DNA from: Hypericum androsaemum
Taxonomy: Eukaryota; Streptophyta; Magnoliopsida; Malpighiales; Hypericaceae
DNA: 64,000 nt
Assembly: GCA_963995505.1 (NCBI GenBank)
Contig: OZ023185.1
Coordinates: forward strand, 12,721,691 to 12,785,690
Direction of reading: 5' to 3'
A program made the translations under genes and the position numbers. Positions within the stretch are counted from its first letter, which is position 1, and every line of letters begins with the position of its first letter. Below the pieces are notes generated by a model. The model searched no databases. It was not told the DNA's origin and was given only the letters and a program-made list of their open reading frames with translations. Shown piece after piece: positions 46,000 to 56,970 of this stretch.

Positions 46000-46239
46000 C
46001 CTAAGAGAGAGAGAGAGAAAGAGTTTCTGATAAACCCTTGGGGAAGTGGAGGTTTTAGGAGGAGAAAAGATGGAGAATGAGGTAGAAGATGATTATTACT
46101 AATTTTTAAAAAGTAGTATAATCTCTCTCTTAGTCCATCACGACGTTTGAGTCTAAACTTCTCGTTCGCATGTAAGTCCTAATTCTCTCTTTATCCTAAT
46201 AAAATTCCCTTCAATTAAGGGCTTGGTAAATATGTCAAT

Positions 46240-47765
46240 TAATTGATTTTTAGAGCATACAAAATGTAGCTCAATATCACCCTGGACATGATCTCAATGA
46301 AAGTGATGCCTAATTTCAATGAGCTTGGTGCGAGATTGTTACACCAAATTTTTACTGAGGTAAATAGCACTAGTATTATCACACTTAATTGGCATTTTAA
46401 TAAAATTCATATCGTGATCTTGGAGTTGTTGAGAACAGCAACTTCCAGCACAGATATACTCCCTAAGCTATGGAGAGAGACACAGAATTTTGCTTCTTGC
46501 TAAAACATGATATCAACATGTTCCCAAGCAATTAGCTTATTCCTGATGTGCTCTTCGTATCGAGCTTGCAACCTCCATAATCAGCATCAGAATATCTAAT
46601 CAATTCAAAACCACTTTTCTAAGGATATCAAATACCCATGTCGGTTGTCCTTTATAGATATCTAAAGATTCGTTTAACAGCCATAAAATGGGTTTTCATG
46701 GGACTAGATTGAAATCTAGCACACATGCAAATACTAAATAGTATATGAGGATAATCGATAGTTAAATAAACTAGAGATCCGATCATACCTCGATACTTTT
46801 TTGATCAAATGAAAAACCTTCCTCGTCCTTGTCTGGCCTTGTGCTAGTAGCAATATGAGTGCCCATTTCATTCAGCTTCATCATGTCAAACTTCTTCAAG
46901 ATATCTTTGATATACTTGGTTTTACTTATGAAAATTCCCTTTTTAGATTGGTTAATTTGAAGACCAAGGAAATATTTTAATTCTCCCATCATACTCATCT
47001 CAAACTCTTTTTGCATAGTTTTTGAAAACTCTTTGCATATAGAATCATTTGTTACACCAAAAATAATATCATCGACATACATTTGCAGAAATAATAGCTT
47101 ACTCTTTTCTTTTCTTTTCACCCTTAATGAACAACGTTGTATCAACATTGGCTCTTTTAAAATCTTTTTCGATTGGAAAGCCGCTTAACTTTTTGTACCA
47201 AGGTCTAGGAGTTTGTTTTAAACCATACAAAGCTTTGTTTAATTGATAGACATGATCAGGCGTATCAAAGCTTTGAAAACCAGGTGGCTATTCAACGTAG
47301 ACTTTTTCTTTAACAATATCATTTAAAAATGCATTCTTAACATCTATTTGGTAAAGTTTGAAGTCCATGTGGCATGCAAATACTAAAACTAATCGAATAT
47401 CTTCTAATCTAGCAACAGGTGTGAATGTTTCATCATAATCTATTTCCTCTTCTTAAGAATATCCCTGTGCTACAAGTCTAGCCTTATTTCAAGTTACTAT
47501 AGCATTTTCATCCATCTTGTTCCTAAAGAACCACTTAGTGACAATCACAGGATGATCAGTTGGTCTAGGAACAAGCGTCCACATGTTACTTCTCTCGAAT
47601 TGATTTCGCTCTTCATGCATAGCAATCATCCAGAATTCATCATCTATAGCATCACTTATATCTCTAGATTCAACTTGAGATAAAAATGCAAGATGTGTGC
47701 AAGTATTATGGATTGCTCTTCGAGTAAGTATACCTTCGTGTGGATCACCTATTACCTATATGAGG
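46240..47765 (-). pseudogene. SIRE-2 copia reverse transcriptase and RNase H
   Basis: Minus-strand Pol. The RT N-terminus (47,765-47,160) shows WMIAMHEERNQFERSNMW, typical of the copia RT start. At 47,148-46,783 is the catalytic segment LQMYVDDIIFG with the YVDD box, followed by MGELKYFLGLQI. RNase H remains lie at about 46,780-46,240 and end in RDHVQGDIELHFV, the usual copia C-terminus. Frameshifts and stops separate these parts. The YVDD catalytic residues survive, but no continuous polyprotein is possible. Confidence 0.85.
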
Positions 47766-47773
47766 GGATGATC

Positions 47774-49025
47774 TTAGATGACTTTCCACTCTCGTGTGGC
47801 TAAAGGATGCCTTCCTGCATTTTCCTCCTGTTTATCATCATCATTTATGCTGATAAGTTCTTCATCCTTCTCGTCATCAGAAAGGTCGGCAACTTCTTTT
47901 CCAGGTATCAAGGCTTGTTCATCAAATAAGACATGTACGGATTCTTCTACCTTACTGCTTTGCTTGTTGAATACTTGATAGGATATTGAGTTATTTGTAT
48001 AACCCAAGAATGTAGCCTCATCACTTTTAGCATCATTTAGATCCGAATATATGTAAGTAACCAATATTTGGCTTTCTTTCCTTCTACAGCTCGTATGGAG
48101 TCTTTGTTAGCAATGATCTAATGGAAGTTCTGTTCATAATATGATAAGCAATATTGATAGCCTCCACCCAAAAATGCTTTGAAATATTATACTCATAGAT
48201 CATAGTCCTAGCCATTTCTTCTAACGTTCTGTTCTTTCTTTCAATAACCCCATTTTGTTGAGGTGTTCTAGGAGTAGAAAAATTATGGCTTATTGCATTT
48301 TGATCACAGAAATTCTTGAACTCTTCGTTCTCAAATTTTGTTCCATGATCACTCCTTACGCATATTATCGTGGTACTTTTCTCATTGTGTACTTTCTTGC
48401 AAAACTTAACAAATGCATTGGTTGCTTCACTTTTTAATCTTAAAAAGAATACCCAAGTAAACCTGGAGTAATCCTCTACAAGCAGAAACCTATAGTGTTT
48501 TCCTCCAAGACTTTGTATCCGAGTTGGTCCAAATAAATCTATATGGATCAACTCCAACGATGGAGAAGTAGATAAACAATGATGATTTAACATGCTTTCC
48601 TTTGGCACATGCCTCACAGAGTTTATTCTTATCAAATGATAAGCTTGGCAAGCCTTCAACCAATTTACGCTTAGCAAGTTTGGACAATGTTCTTATATTA
48701 ACATGTCCCAACTTCTTGTGCCACATCCAACTCTCTTCTTCTTTGACTATTAAACATGTGTTGTTTGCATCAAGACTCTTTAGGTTAACTACATAGACAT
48801 TGCCTCTTCTATGTCCTATCAAGTATAAACCTTCAGAACTTTCAACTTTGCAACAAATTTCTTGGAATTTAACACATAGTCCATTATCGCAAAGTTGTGA
48901 CAGGCTAAGCAGGTTGTGATTTAAACCATCAACAAGCTGCACATCTCTTATAAGTGTGGTAGAGGAGTTTCCAATATTACCTTGCCTGATAATTATGCCT
49001 CCGAAGGTGATCTTCCCACCTTCCT
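47774..49025 (-). pseudogene. SIRE-2 pre-integrase and integrase
   Basis: Minus-strand frames 49,020-48,540 and 48,677-48,084 encode the HHCC pre-integrase zinc segment (MWHKKLGHVNIRTLSKLAKR, LCEACAKGK) and the integrase core. All three catalytic acidic residues can be seen: LIHIDLFGP, VRSDHGTKFENEEF and PQQNGVIERKNRTLEE. The C-terminal part continues at 48,064-47,774 (ATFLGYTNNSISYQVFNK). A frame change near 48,580 and one near 48,080 break it. The left end of the MULE lies at 49,035, just upstream of this region. Confidence 0.87.
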
Positions 49026-49034
49026 TTTTCTTTA

Positions 49035-50194
49035 GGGATAAAGATAATTTAGTACCGTTGTTATGTGAAATAGACAATTTACACCCTATTTTATGGAAAT
49101 ACCCATTTTGGTATCCTGTATTATGTGAAATAGATACTTAGGACCCTATGATTTTAACTTTCGCTGATGTGGCAATGATGACATGACTTCGAATTGCTGG
49201 CATGGCGTAAATAATTTATGTGTCCAAAATGTCTTCTCCTACCTCCGAGCAGAACTACGCTCTCCAACCTCCCACTCCCATCTGCTACTAACCAGAAATG
49301 AAATGCCGACAGCAAGTGTACAATACAGGCAAGGCCAGACACAAACAATCGAAGGAAAAAAAATGGAGGACCTTAAATCAATGAATTCTTAACAAAGAAA
49401 TGGAAACGATCTCGTGAGCCAATAACACAAGAATTACATAATCTTAAGGCATCAGACCCAAAAGGACAAAAGCATAAGATAAAGCTCCTCATTAAAATAT
49501 GAAAAAAATCTCAAACACACCACAAGAAGACAATTTCTTCAAACACTTGCCACAGCTCAAATTACCTGATCTCAAAAGCAACCAGCCAAAAAACACAAAC
49601 CCAGAAAATAATAAACTAAATAATTAACACAGCGAGTAGGCCAGTTTTGTCTGGTCACATCTATCCATCTCCCTTAAGCGATAAGGCGATGGCATCGTCA
49701 GACTTGATAACTTCAATCCCTATTACGAGGTCTCCCTGAAGCAATCCTGCCAGAAGCTCCTCAAGAAAGCCAGAGTCTTCATCGTCGACGGCGTGGTCTG
49801 GGCCTCTTCAAAGAAGGATCGGACCGACAAGCTAGCAAGCCTTTATGCGGCGAGCAAGCAGGCCGAGTTTTGAGCATATAATCTTCTTCTTTGCAGCTCT
49901 TCTATTTTTTTGGACATTTGATGCAGTTACTTTTAGTTGCAATATTGCATTTTCTTTGACATTTTAATTTGCTTGGTAGGCAAATATTGCAGATGATGAA
50001 GCTATGAGGGTATTATTGTAATTTTTTGTATAAATAATTGACTATTTATTTCATGTCAGCAATTCAAAGTCTTATCATCATTGACACATCAGCGAAAGTC
50101 AAAGTAATACATTATACTAAAGTAACTATTTTTATAAAACAAGGTGCAAAGTGTCTATTTCACATAATACAGGGTACTAAAGTGTCTTTATCCC
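49035..50194. mobile_element. Mutator-like element (candidate Pack-MULE) with 9-bp target duplication
   Basis: The element has terminal inverted repeats of about 150 bp, starting GGGATAAAGA on the left and ending TCTTTATCCC on the right. It is flanked by perfect TTTTCTTTA at 49,026-49,034 and 50,195-50,203, the 9-bp duplication length typical of Mutator. The TIRs are built of ~30-bp tandem sub-repeats around ACTTTAGTACCCTGTATTA. No transposase is present, so it is non-autonomous. GC-richer internal sequence at 49,660-49,875 looks like a captured host exon. It interrupts the SIRE-2 protease/pre-integrase region. Confidence 0.85.
49685..49873 (+). pseudogene. Captured exon-like ORF inside the MULE
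   Basis: A 62-codon stop-to-stop frame (TAA just before, TGA at 49,871-49,873) without a start codon near its left end. It includes FNPYYEVSLKQSCQKLLKKA and FIVDGVVWASSKKDRTDKL. Codon use is clearly GC-richer than the AT-rich surroundings, and the residue pattern looks like a real globular protein. I do not recognise the parent gene. Gene-fragment capture by a MULE is the simplest explanation; it is unlikely to be expressed as a complete protein. Confidence 0.5.
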
Positions 50195-50522
50195 TTTTCT
50201 TTATACTGAAGAAGAACCTTCTATCTCCAGTCATATGTCTCGGAGCGCATCATGAGCAGAACCAAGAATGGTATATCGATAACAGATTCACGAGCGAAAG
50301 TCATCATTGACACATCATGAGCAGAATCAAGAATGGTATATCAATTCAAAGTCTTATCATTATTGACACATCAGCGAAAGTCAAAGCTCATAGGAGAAGA
50401 ATGTCTTAAATGTCTATTTCACATAATACATGATACTAAAGTGGCTATTTTCATAAAACAAGGTGCAAAGTGTCTATTTTACATAATACAGGGTACTAAA
50501 GTATCTTTGTCCCTTTTCTTTA
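50195..50522. repeat. Duplicated MULE right end plus SIRE protease flank
   Basis: The right TIR of the MULE and part of its SIRE flank are present twice. The first right end finishes at 50,194 and the second at 50,513; both are followed by TTTTCTTTATACTG from SIRE-2. Matching landmarks such as CAATTCAAAGTCTTATCA (50,061 and 50,342) lie 281 bp apart, and the TIR tips 319 bp apart. The block between them also holds scrambled pieces of the SIRE protease sequence. A local rearrangement after insertion is the likely cause. Confidence 0.65.
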
Positions 50523-52182
50523 TACTGGAGAAGAACCTTCTATCTCCAGTTATATGTCTCGTGCAACCGCTATCAATATATCATTCCTGGTTCTGCTCAT
50601 GATACGCTCTGAGTCATACCTGCAAGAGCAACTAAGTCTTTGATTTTGGTACCCAAACCTTATTGGGTCCAAACTTGTTAGATAAAACAAAAATTCTCTT
50701 AGGAACCCAGACTCTCTTGGTTCTAGCAATCTTGCCATCTTGACAATTTCAAGCTAGATGTCTAACATTTTCACAAGTATAACATCTTTTGTTAGTCCAA
50801 TGAGGACTTTTATGTTGTCTATTACTTGGGCGGCTAGTGAATTGTGTTGGCTGAGACACACGAGTAGTGTCAGGAATAGTCTTTTCAAACTTCAGCCCTT
50901 CCAACTCTTGTTTAAGAGCTTTAATTCTTTCATCTCTGAGAGTTAACTCATTTCTGAGCTTGGATCTTTCAATCACAACTTCTTTCAGTTCACTTATGAC
51001 TTGATCAAAGGCACCATATAGCTCTTCAAAGGTAAAGTCAGCAAAGTCATCATTTACCTGAGAGGGTTCTCCTTGCTCAATCACCATTAAGCACAGATGT
51101 ACTTGCTCACTCTCATCTGAGGCGGATGAGTAGGAGCCAGTTTCATCCCAGAGGGCTATGTGACCCTTACCTTTTCCTCTTTTCTTGTCAATGCCTTTCT
51201 TCTGATTGAGCTTAGGACATTCACTTCTGATATGTCCAAGCTTGTTGCATTCATAGCACCGAATGATTTCTTAGTTGTCGTTCTCCTCTTTCTTCTTGAG
51301 GAACATCGTGTTGGGGAATTTTCTTCTCTTGAAGAACTTGTTGAATTGTCTTGCAGACATGGCAACGTCTTCATCTTCTTCATCTGTCGCACAAGAATCA
51401 ACTTCCCTTTCCTTAGCCTTGAAGGCTAGGTTCTTTTTTCGGGAGTTTATATTTTCCTCAATTTCCTTATTTGACTCTTGGATCATCTTGATCTCATGAG
51501 TCATGAGTTAGCCAACGAGTTCATCAATAGTAAGAATATTGAGATCCTTAGCTTCTTCAATGGTAGTGACTTTTAATGACCAAGACTTAGGCAAGCTTCT
51601 CAATAATTTGCGTACAATTTTGCGATCGGTATAGCTTTTTCCTAGTGATTTTAACCCATTTACTATGTTAGTAAACCTTGTCACCATTTCACCAATGGTC
51701 TCATTAGGTACCATCTTGAAAAGCTCATACTTATATACTAACATGTTTATCTTAGACTCTTTCACTTGGTTAGTACCTTCGTGAGTAACTTCAAGTGTAT
51801 CCCAAATCTCTTTGGCCAAAGCACACATAGAGATTCTATTAAACTCTGAACCGTCTAATGCACAATGTAGCATATTTATGGCTTTATAATTAATTTGTAC
51901 ATTTTTCGCCTCTTTCGGAGTCCAAGTATTCTTGGACTTGATTACTCTCTCATCTTCCTTTATCTCGTAGGGAGTAAAGGGACCATCTTCGATGGCTCTT
52001 TAAGCTTCCCAATCATTGGCTTGAATGAAGTTCTTCATTCTTGCCTTCCAAAAGGAGTAATGAGCTCCAAAAAACAAAGGAGGTCTCGTGGTAGATTGCC
52101 CTTCATCAAAGGCGAGGTTTGATGAGGTTGCCAAGATCTTTCCCTCTGATGTTAGTCCTACACACTTAATCAAAGACGTCAA
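50514..52182 (-). pseudogene. SIRE-2 copia gag and protease
   Basis: Minus strand. The Gag N-terminus begins near 52,182 (PPLFFGAHYSFWKARMKNF). The UBN2 capsid runs 51,873-51,508 (SEFNRISMCALAKEIWDTL, TRFTNIVNGLKSLGKSY). A decayed knuckle follows, then CYTCENVRHLA near 50,770, where the final Cys of the CCHC set is lost. The protease has YIDSGCTRHITGD at about 50,600-50,560. In-frame stops follow DWEA (about 52,002) and DELVG (about 51,507), and a TGA replaces the Trp usually found before YIDSG. Length and order match SIRE-type Gag, but the gene is dead. Confidence 0.82.
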
Positions 52183-52200
52183 ACATATAGTATGGGACCC

Positions 52201-52212
52201 TCTCTGATACCA
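52201..52212 (-). other. SIRE-2 primer binding site (initiator Met-tRNA type)
   Basis: The element strand reads TGGTATCAGAGA, complementary to the 3' end of initiator methionine tRNA, the usual copia primer. It lies 2 bp inside the LTR end at 52,215, confirming the direction of the element. Confidence 0.85.
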
Positions 52213-52214
52213 AT

Positions 52215-53714
52215 TGTAGGTCCAATAAGTAACCTAAGAGGTGGAGAATTAGGTCTCAATCAATTTTCCTAACTTTTGTTAGTACTTAGTCAATCAGCAT
52301 AAACTAGAATAGAGATAGAGAGAATTGACACCAGATGTATAGTGGTTCGGCTCGGTCCACTTGAGCCTATGTCTACTATTTAACCATCCTCCCACTTTTT
52401 ATTATCCCCAATAAAAATATAAGAGTACATCACAAGTTTTACCAGGTTCACTTGCAAACCTCACACCACTAGCTTCACAGACTCCGGTGTTCTACCGCTC
52501 TCTAGTTTTACCAGATTCACTAGTAACCTCACAACACACTAGCTTTCATATCCACCGGCTAGTTAACTCACTCTAGATTTATAGTATCTCTAGAAACCTT
52601 GAGCTTATCGTTGCTCTTACAAATATACTTCTCACACCTTCACACAGAAGTTGAGCAAGTATTTAAAACAAAAGTATATCTAATATGCTCTTTGTCTTAA
52701 CCACTTCATGATCACAACTTTTCTCTCTTAAATGTAGGAATTCAACTTTGAGCTAATTTTTTCTATGAATTTTGATCACTATCTTTTTCTCTTAAGTTGG
52801 TCCACCTTTAGAGGATCTCCCTATTTATCGTCTATTTATAGGATCTCCCTTGTATGTAGTCGTTGACCCTTGCTCTCCAATCAAGTCTTCAAGCTTGCTC
52901 TCCAAGTCTGAAGTAGCTGTTGGTAGCTGTTTGAGGAGATGACATCATTAGCTAGCCAAGTAGCCAATACTTTTCTTCCAAGGCTTGACTTGAGTTGACT
53001 TCGACTAGTGGGTTGATTTGATCCCAAAAAATAGTTGTTACAAAATAGAGCCAAAAGAACTTCTGATTCCTTTATGTTAGATCAACATAATCAAGATTTA
53101 AATAATTCTTCCTTGGACAAAAGAGTGACTTGTCTAGGGCAGTCGCCCATCACGTGGACTTGTTCAAAGAGGATTATATAACTCTTCCCAAAGTTAATCT
53201 CTCTAGTCCATACTTTAACCACCAAGCAACCAAGCCATGGCGAGGCGCTTATACAACGGGTAAAAGTCTTAATCATCTTTATCTTGGAAAGGTTCAAGTT
53301 CAAACTTGCCTTGGGATAAATATCTAGATTATTTGGTCTAGCTTCAAATAGAGTGTGCAAGTGTAAACTTGATCTTGACTTAGGAGAATTCTTAACCACC
53401 AAACTCATAAAATAGTCTTCGTTGACCACTCAGATTTTACCGAGAAATCAATGATCACACGACAGCAAAGTTTATGACCTCGTGTTAGAATAAACTTAAT
53501 CTTAACAAAAAAGTCAATTACCTAACTTATAAGTTAAGTCCTCATAGCTTATGAACGATCTCTCGATATACTTCTTTATCTCTTTGATCATGACTAGCAT
53601 TTTGCAGTACCTAAAGATAGCTTAGTTATCATTGTACTACTATGCATAGCCTTTTTCTTGATCATACTCAACCGAATTCTGATATGCACGTAATCAAATA
53701 CTAAGGCATTTTCA
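52215..53714 (-). mobile_element. SIRE-2 5' LTR (1,500 bp)
   Basis: On the element strand it starts TGAAAATGCC at 53,714 and ends CA at 52,215. No coding sequence is present. The outer ~950 bp match the truncated LTR at 39,728-40,676. A sequence like CTATAAATAG occurs around 52,830-52,845 and could be the LTR TATA element. The copies differ by many substitutions, so the element is not recent. Confidence 0.8.
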
Positions 53715-54540
53715 AAAGATGATTAAGACTTCTATCCATCATATATGTCCACTGGTTAAGCTTGGATGCTTGTTGGATTAAGCCCTCTTCTACGCATAAA
53801 GAGGATGAACTTTGGGAAGAGTTTTATAATCGTCTTGGCAATCCATATTGATGGAAATCTGCTCAAGACATTTTCTTATATTGTCCGGTATACAATTGAT
53901 TAAATTATGGTTTATGTTAGACTAAATAGAGGAAATCGGAAGCTTTGTTTTATCTTTTTTTACATATATTATATGGATCAAATCAACTCCAATTTTAAAG
54001 GTCAACTAAAGTTAGCCTAGGAAGAAGAAGTATTGGCTACTTAGATAACCAATGAATGTTTTCCCTCCAACGGCTACAATTCTAACGTTGACTCAAGGAG
54101 TTTGAATCCTTGCTTGGTGAGTAACTTCAAAAGAAGAAGCCATGGCAATTCTATAAATAAATGACAAAGATGAAGATGAAGAAAAAAAATTTATAGGTGA
54201 TCAAATTCAAATATACAAATCAAGTGAAGAGCTAAACACGCATATCTAAAAGAGAGAAAGCTGAGATCACCGTGCTAAGACAATGATCGATATAAAAAAT
54301 TATTGTCTTAGAATACTTGCTTGACTTTTGAGTGAAGTACTGAGAAGTATACTTACGAAAGTAACAATTGTAAAGGTCTCTAGATAACCTACAAATCTAG
54401 AAGTTAGTGATTAGGCAAGCCTGTCAAAACTAGTGATTGTAAGGTTGCCACTGAATCGTGAAAACTTATGATGTACTCAATTTATTTTTGTTAGGAGTAA
54501 TAAAAAGGCGAGACTAAGTACCGAAATAGTTTGGTCCAAT
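53715..54540 (+). mobile_element. Older SIRE LTR fragment in inverted orientation
   Basis: A diverged homologue of the SIRE-2 LTR, read on the + strand and therefore head-to-head with it. Shared landmarks are GATGATTAAGACTT, AACTTTGGGAAGAGTT, GGATCAAATCAA and AAGTATTGGCTACTT. The first ~450 bp of the LTR are missing; similarity starts directly at the SIRE-2 border. Either SIRE-2 inserted into an older LTR or the two were joined by rearrangement. Confidence 0.65.
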
Positions 54541-54990
54541 ATGTTGCTCCAGACCCTTCGACATGTGGGAAACTCTATTGTTATCCAAGTAGCAGGGTTC
54601 TCTCATTTCACTTCACATGATCATCTTTGTATGCCAGGTCCTTCTTATCGTGTTTCTACATCATCTACTTTGTTTGATGGCAAATGGATCCAAGATTCTG
54701 GTGCTAGGGATAATATTGCCTTCTCTGTAAATTATTTTCTAAATATTACCCCAGTAAGTGGCATCTTCGTGAGACTTCTCAATGGGAATCAAACACCAGC
54801 CACACACATTGAACTTGTACAGTTTAATCTATTATTTTAGTTTTAATCGTGTTTATGTGAGCAAACTTCTCGAGCATTCTTGATACTCACTTCACTTTGA
54901 AGGTGTCTCTTGTGTTATACATGACTCGAGAATGATGGTGAGGCTATAGAATTGCATGGGCTCTATCTACTTTAGGCTAATCACAAGAAG
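54541..54990 (+). pseudogene. Copia protease fragment from a different lineage
   Basis: The + strand frame 54,541-54,840 contains GKWIQDSGARDNIAFSVNYF and a following LLNGNQTPATHIELVQF. This matches the copia protease pattern W-x-x-DSGAxDH...NG...A.H.G. The usual His after the DSGA motif is Asn. After a stop at 54,838 broken frames continue with CVIHDS and IELHGLYYF-like segments typical of the next stretch of copia Pol. It is unlike the SIRE protease nearby and only a short remnant. Confidence 0.6.
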
Positions 54991-55010
54991 AGTTTAGCAC
55001 ACAGAATCCC

Positions 55011-55920
55011 TATCACGACCCCAATCCATGGTCGGTGACCGGTGCTAGATCATGCCAAACTTAATATAATAAACCATAACCTAGCAAGCCTCAAACATAA
55101 CACAACATTCTCATTAAGAGAATAGTCAAAATATTTCAAAAAATTTGTCTCTTCAAACATACATATTTATGGTTATCCAAAAATTTGGTAGGCATAATTC
55201 AAAAGTGGAGTACACATCTCCACAATTGCATCATCAGACTCATCCTTTTAAAACATAAACATAAATTTACACATATATTACATATTAACATTAATCTAAA
55301 GTCATATGTCAAAAAACTAACAAATATGTACAATGGAGCGACCTAGATCACAAAAGGCAAAGACCATCTGGAGACCTTCAAATGTAGCCCGAGATGGAAG
55401 ACAACAGGCTGAAATCAGATGAAAAAGCTTCTACAGATGCAAACCACAGCTTAAATCTCTTCACCTGTTGATTGAAGTAAGGGATAAGTATTTTGAAACA
55501 CTTAGTAAGTAAATATTATAAGTAACATGTATTTAACCAACCAGTCGTCCCCATCAAACCCAACCAATACTAACACAAAGCTAAGACAACAAAAGACAAC
55601 TTCAAAAATAAGGTCATCAAAGAAATCATATATCAAACATAACTGGAAATTCAAATAGACATTCACAAACACATAACATAAATCGGATGAACTTCAAATA
55701 GGCCTAGATAGTGTCACTCCCACACTGACACGAGGATAACATATCATATACATATCCAATGTATCCTTAATATATGTGCACATATGCCAATATCCCCGGT
55801 TGGTCACGGGTAGACCTCATCATCCGTCATTTCACAATTGACATTCCAAACACACATAATACACATTAACCAAAACATATTGGTCACATATCCAAATTCA
55901 TATCAAAACAGCCCCAGAAT
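55011..55920 (-). mobile_element. Partial Del/Tekay-like LTR
   Basis: Begins TATCACGACCCC and contains GTCGGTGACCGGTGCTAGA, matching the reverse complement of the end of the solo LTR at 42,456-44,772 (TGTCACGACCC, GTCGGTGACCGGCGCTAGA). Further similarity includes ATCCCCGGTT near 55,790. Its other end is lost at about 55,920 where Cassandra-like sequence begins. No coding sequence. Confidence 0.65.
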
Positions 55921-56319
55921 GTGGATAGTACCAATCAAATCACTTAAGACCTTTCAGACAAAAAGTCGGGGTATCACATTCACCCCTCCTTAAATAGGCG
56001 ATGTCCTCGTCGCCCCAGAATCAGACAATCCCAGAATCCCTCGAATTCAGGTGCGTTCGATCCCCGAACCACACGGTACTAGGTGAAGTACTACTCTGAT
56101 ACCGAAGACGGGTCTTTTCCAGCGTATTTTGTCCTCACTCACACGCATCCCAAAAACTTTCCAGGAGGTCACCCTTCCTGATCCTACTCCCGGCCAAACG
56201 CATTTAACCTTGGAGTTCTCTCAGGATGTGTGCCAGAAAAAAAAAGGTGCACCTTGTTGGTATGGATAGTACCAATCAAATCACTTAAGGTCTTTCAGAC
56301 AGAAAGTTGGGGTATCACA
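55921..56319 (-). mobile_element. Cassandra-like TRIM with 5S rRNA-derived LTR
   Basis: Read on the minus strand: 5' LTR from 56,319 (TGTGATACCCCAAC) to about 56,106, containing a 5S rRNA-like segment; then GGTATCAGAG at 56,103-56,094, a Met-tRNA-type primer binding site; a short internal region; a purine tract (AAGGAGGGGTGAA) ending at 55,979; and the start of a 3' LTR from 55,978 (TGTGATACCCCGAC) that is cut at 55,921. About 58 bp are directly repeated between the two LTR starts. Very short LTRs, minimal internal region, Met primer site and a 5S-derived promoter are the defining features of Cassandra TRIMs. Confidence 0.8.
56150..56234 (-). other. 5S rRNA-derived segment in the TRIM LTR
   Basis: On the minus strand, AGAACTCC, a decayed A-box region and the near-exact C-box string GGGTGACCTCCTGGAAAG follow the order of plant 5S rRNA (AGAACTCC...AAGCGTGCTTGGG...GGATGGGTGACCTCCTGGGAAG). 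Several changes from functional 5S rRNA are visible, and there are no 5S gene ends, so it is not a 5S gene. It may once have worked as an internal Pol III promoter. Confidence 0.75.
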
Positions 56320-56579
56320 GGTGGTTTCTCTATGTGCATGGGTATCTCTCTCTTGCCTTTTATCCTTCTCTGTTTCTGGATGCCAGAATACTTCTTTATG
56401 TCTCAGTTAATTGCTGCTATTCCCTAACTTGTGCACTCAAAATGCAGCAACTTGAATGGGAGCAGCAGCAGTTTTTGAGAGGGGTGATGCTTGCGATGAG
56501 CTTCGCAATGCTAGGAACTAAGAGGGGTGATGCTTGCGATGAGCTTCGCAATGCTATCAAAGTCGAGACCAACGCGTGA
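56320..56579 (+). pseudogene. Possible terminal-exon fragment with internal duplication
   Basis: An intron-like stretch ends in AAAATGCAG at about 56,446, followed by an open frame QLEWEQQQFLRG, then MLAMSFAMLG and RGDACDELRNAIKVETN with a TGA at 56,577-56,579. A 35-bp string (starting AGAGGGGTGATGC) occurs at 56,478 and again at 56,521, a 43-bp period that changes frame. It looks like a gene tail damaged by a small duplication. Parent gene not recognised; low confidence. Confidence 0.3.
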
Positions 56580-56970
56580 TGCTGGAACCTCCCATTTGCG
56601 AGGAAAAAGGATCCACATTTGCCACAAGTTACTATAATATGGGAGTAGTTATTATTGTCGTTTCAGACTTAAAATTAAGTGTTGAAATTAAATGGCAGTA
56701 ATTTCTTTTAATCTCTTATATTCATAGTCGACTACTGTCGACAAAAGGCAGAAATGGTTGTAATTTGACATTTCAGTGTCCACGCTAGCCTCCGGACTGT
56801 CCATTATGTTTCGCGTTGTTGTGGGCCTCGTGTTCTCGGTTGTAATACTGATCGATCTCATACTTGATCTGAGCAAAATATATTTTTCTCTATTATGCTT
56901 GTATAAATAGATAGTTTCGTTCCTGCACAATATAATTACTTCGTTTCTTTTGATGGGTTATAGTCGTGAG
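56580..56970. other. AT-rich intergenic sequence, nothing recognised
   Basis: No coding, repeat or promoter signal could be supported. The short minus-strand ORF at 56,688-56,930 shows no domain. Confidence 0.4.

Larger units (their letters stand above)
39728..53714 (-). mobile_element. SIRE-2: near full-length SIRE-like Ty1/copia element with nested insertions
   Basis: Read right to left: 5' LTR 52,215-53,714; primer binding site 52,201-52,212; gag 52,182-50,749; protease about 50,620-50,523; MULE insertion with a duplicated right end; pre-integrase and integrase 49,020-47,774; RT and RNase H 47,765-46,240; envelope-like ORF 45,999-41,307 split by a solo LTR; polypurine tract 40,691-40,677; truncated 3' LTR. 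Without the two insertions the internal region is about 7.8 kb, in line with an envelope-bearing SIRE element. In-frame stops in gag, protease and the envelope-like ORF make it non-autonomous today. Confidence 0.8.

Noticed and set aside
56150..56234. A functional 5S rRNA gene
   Set aside because: Only the internal control-region half is recognisable, with several changes and no 5S ends; the context is a TRIM LTR.
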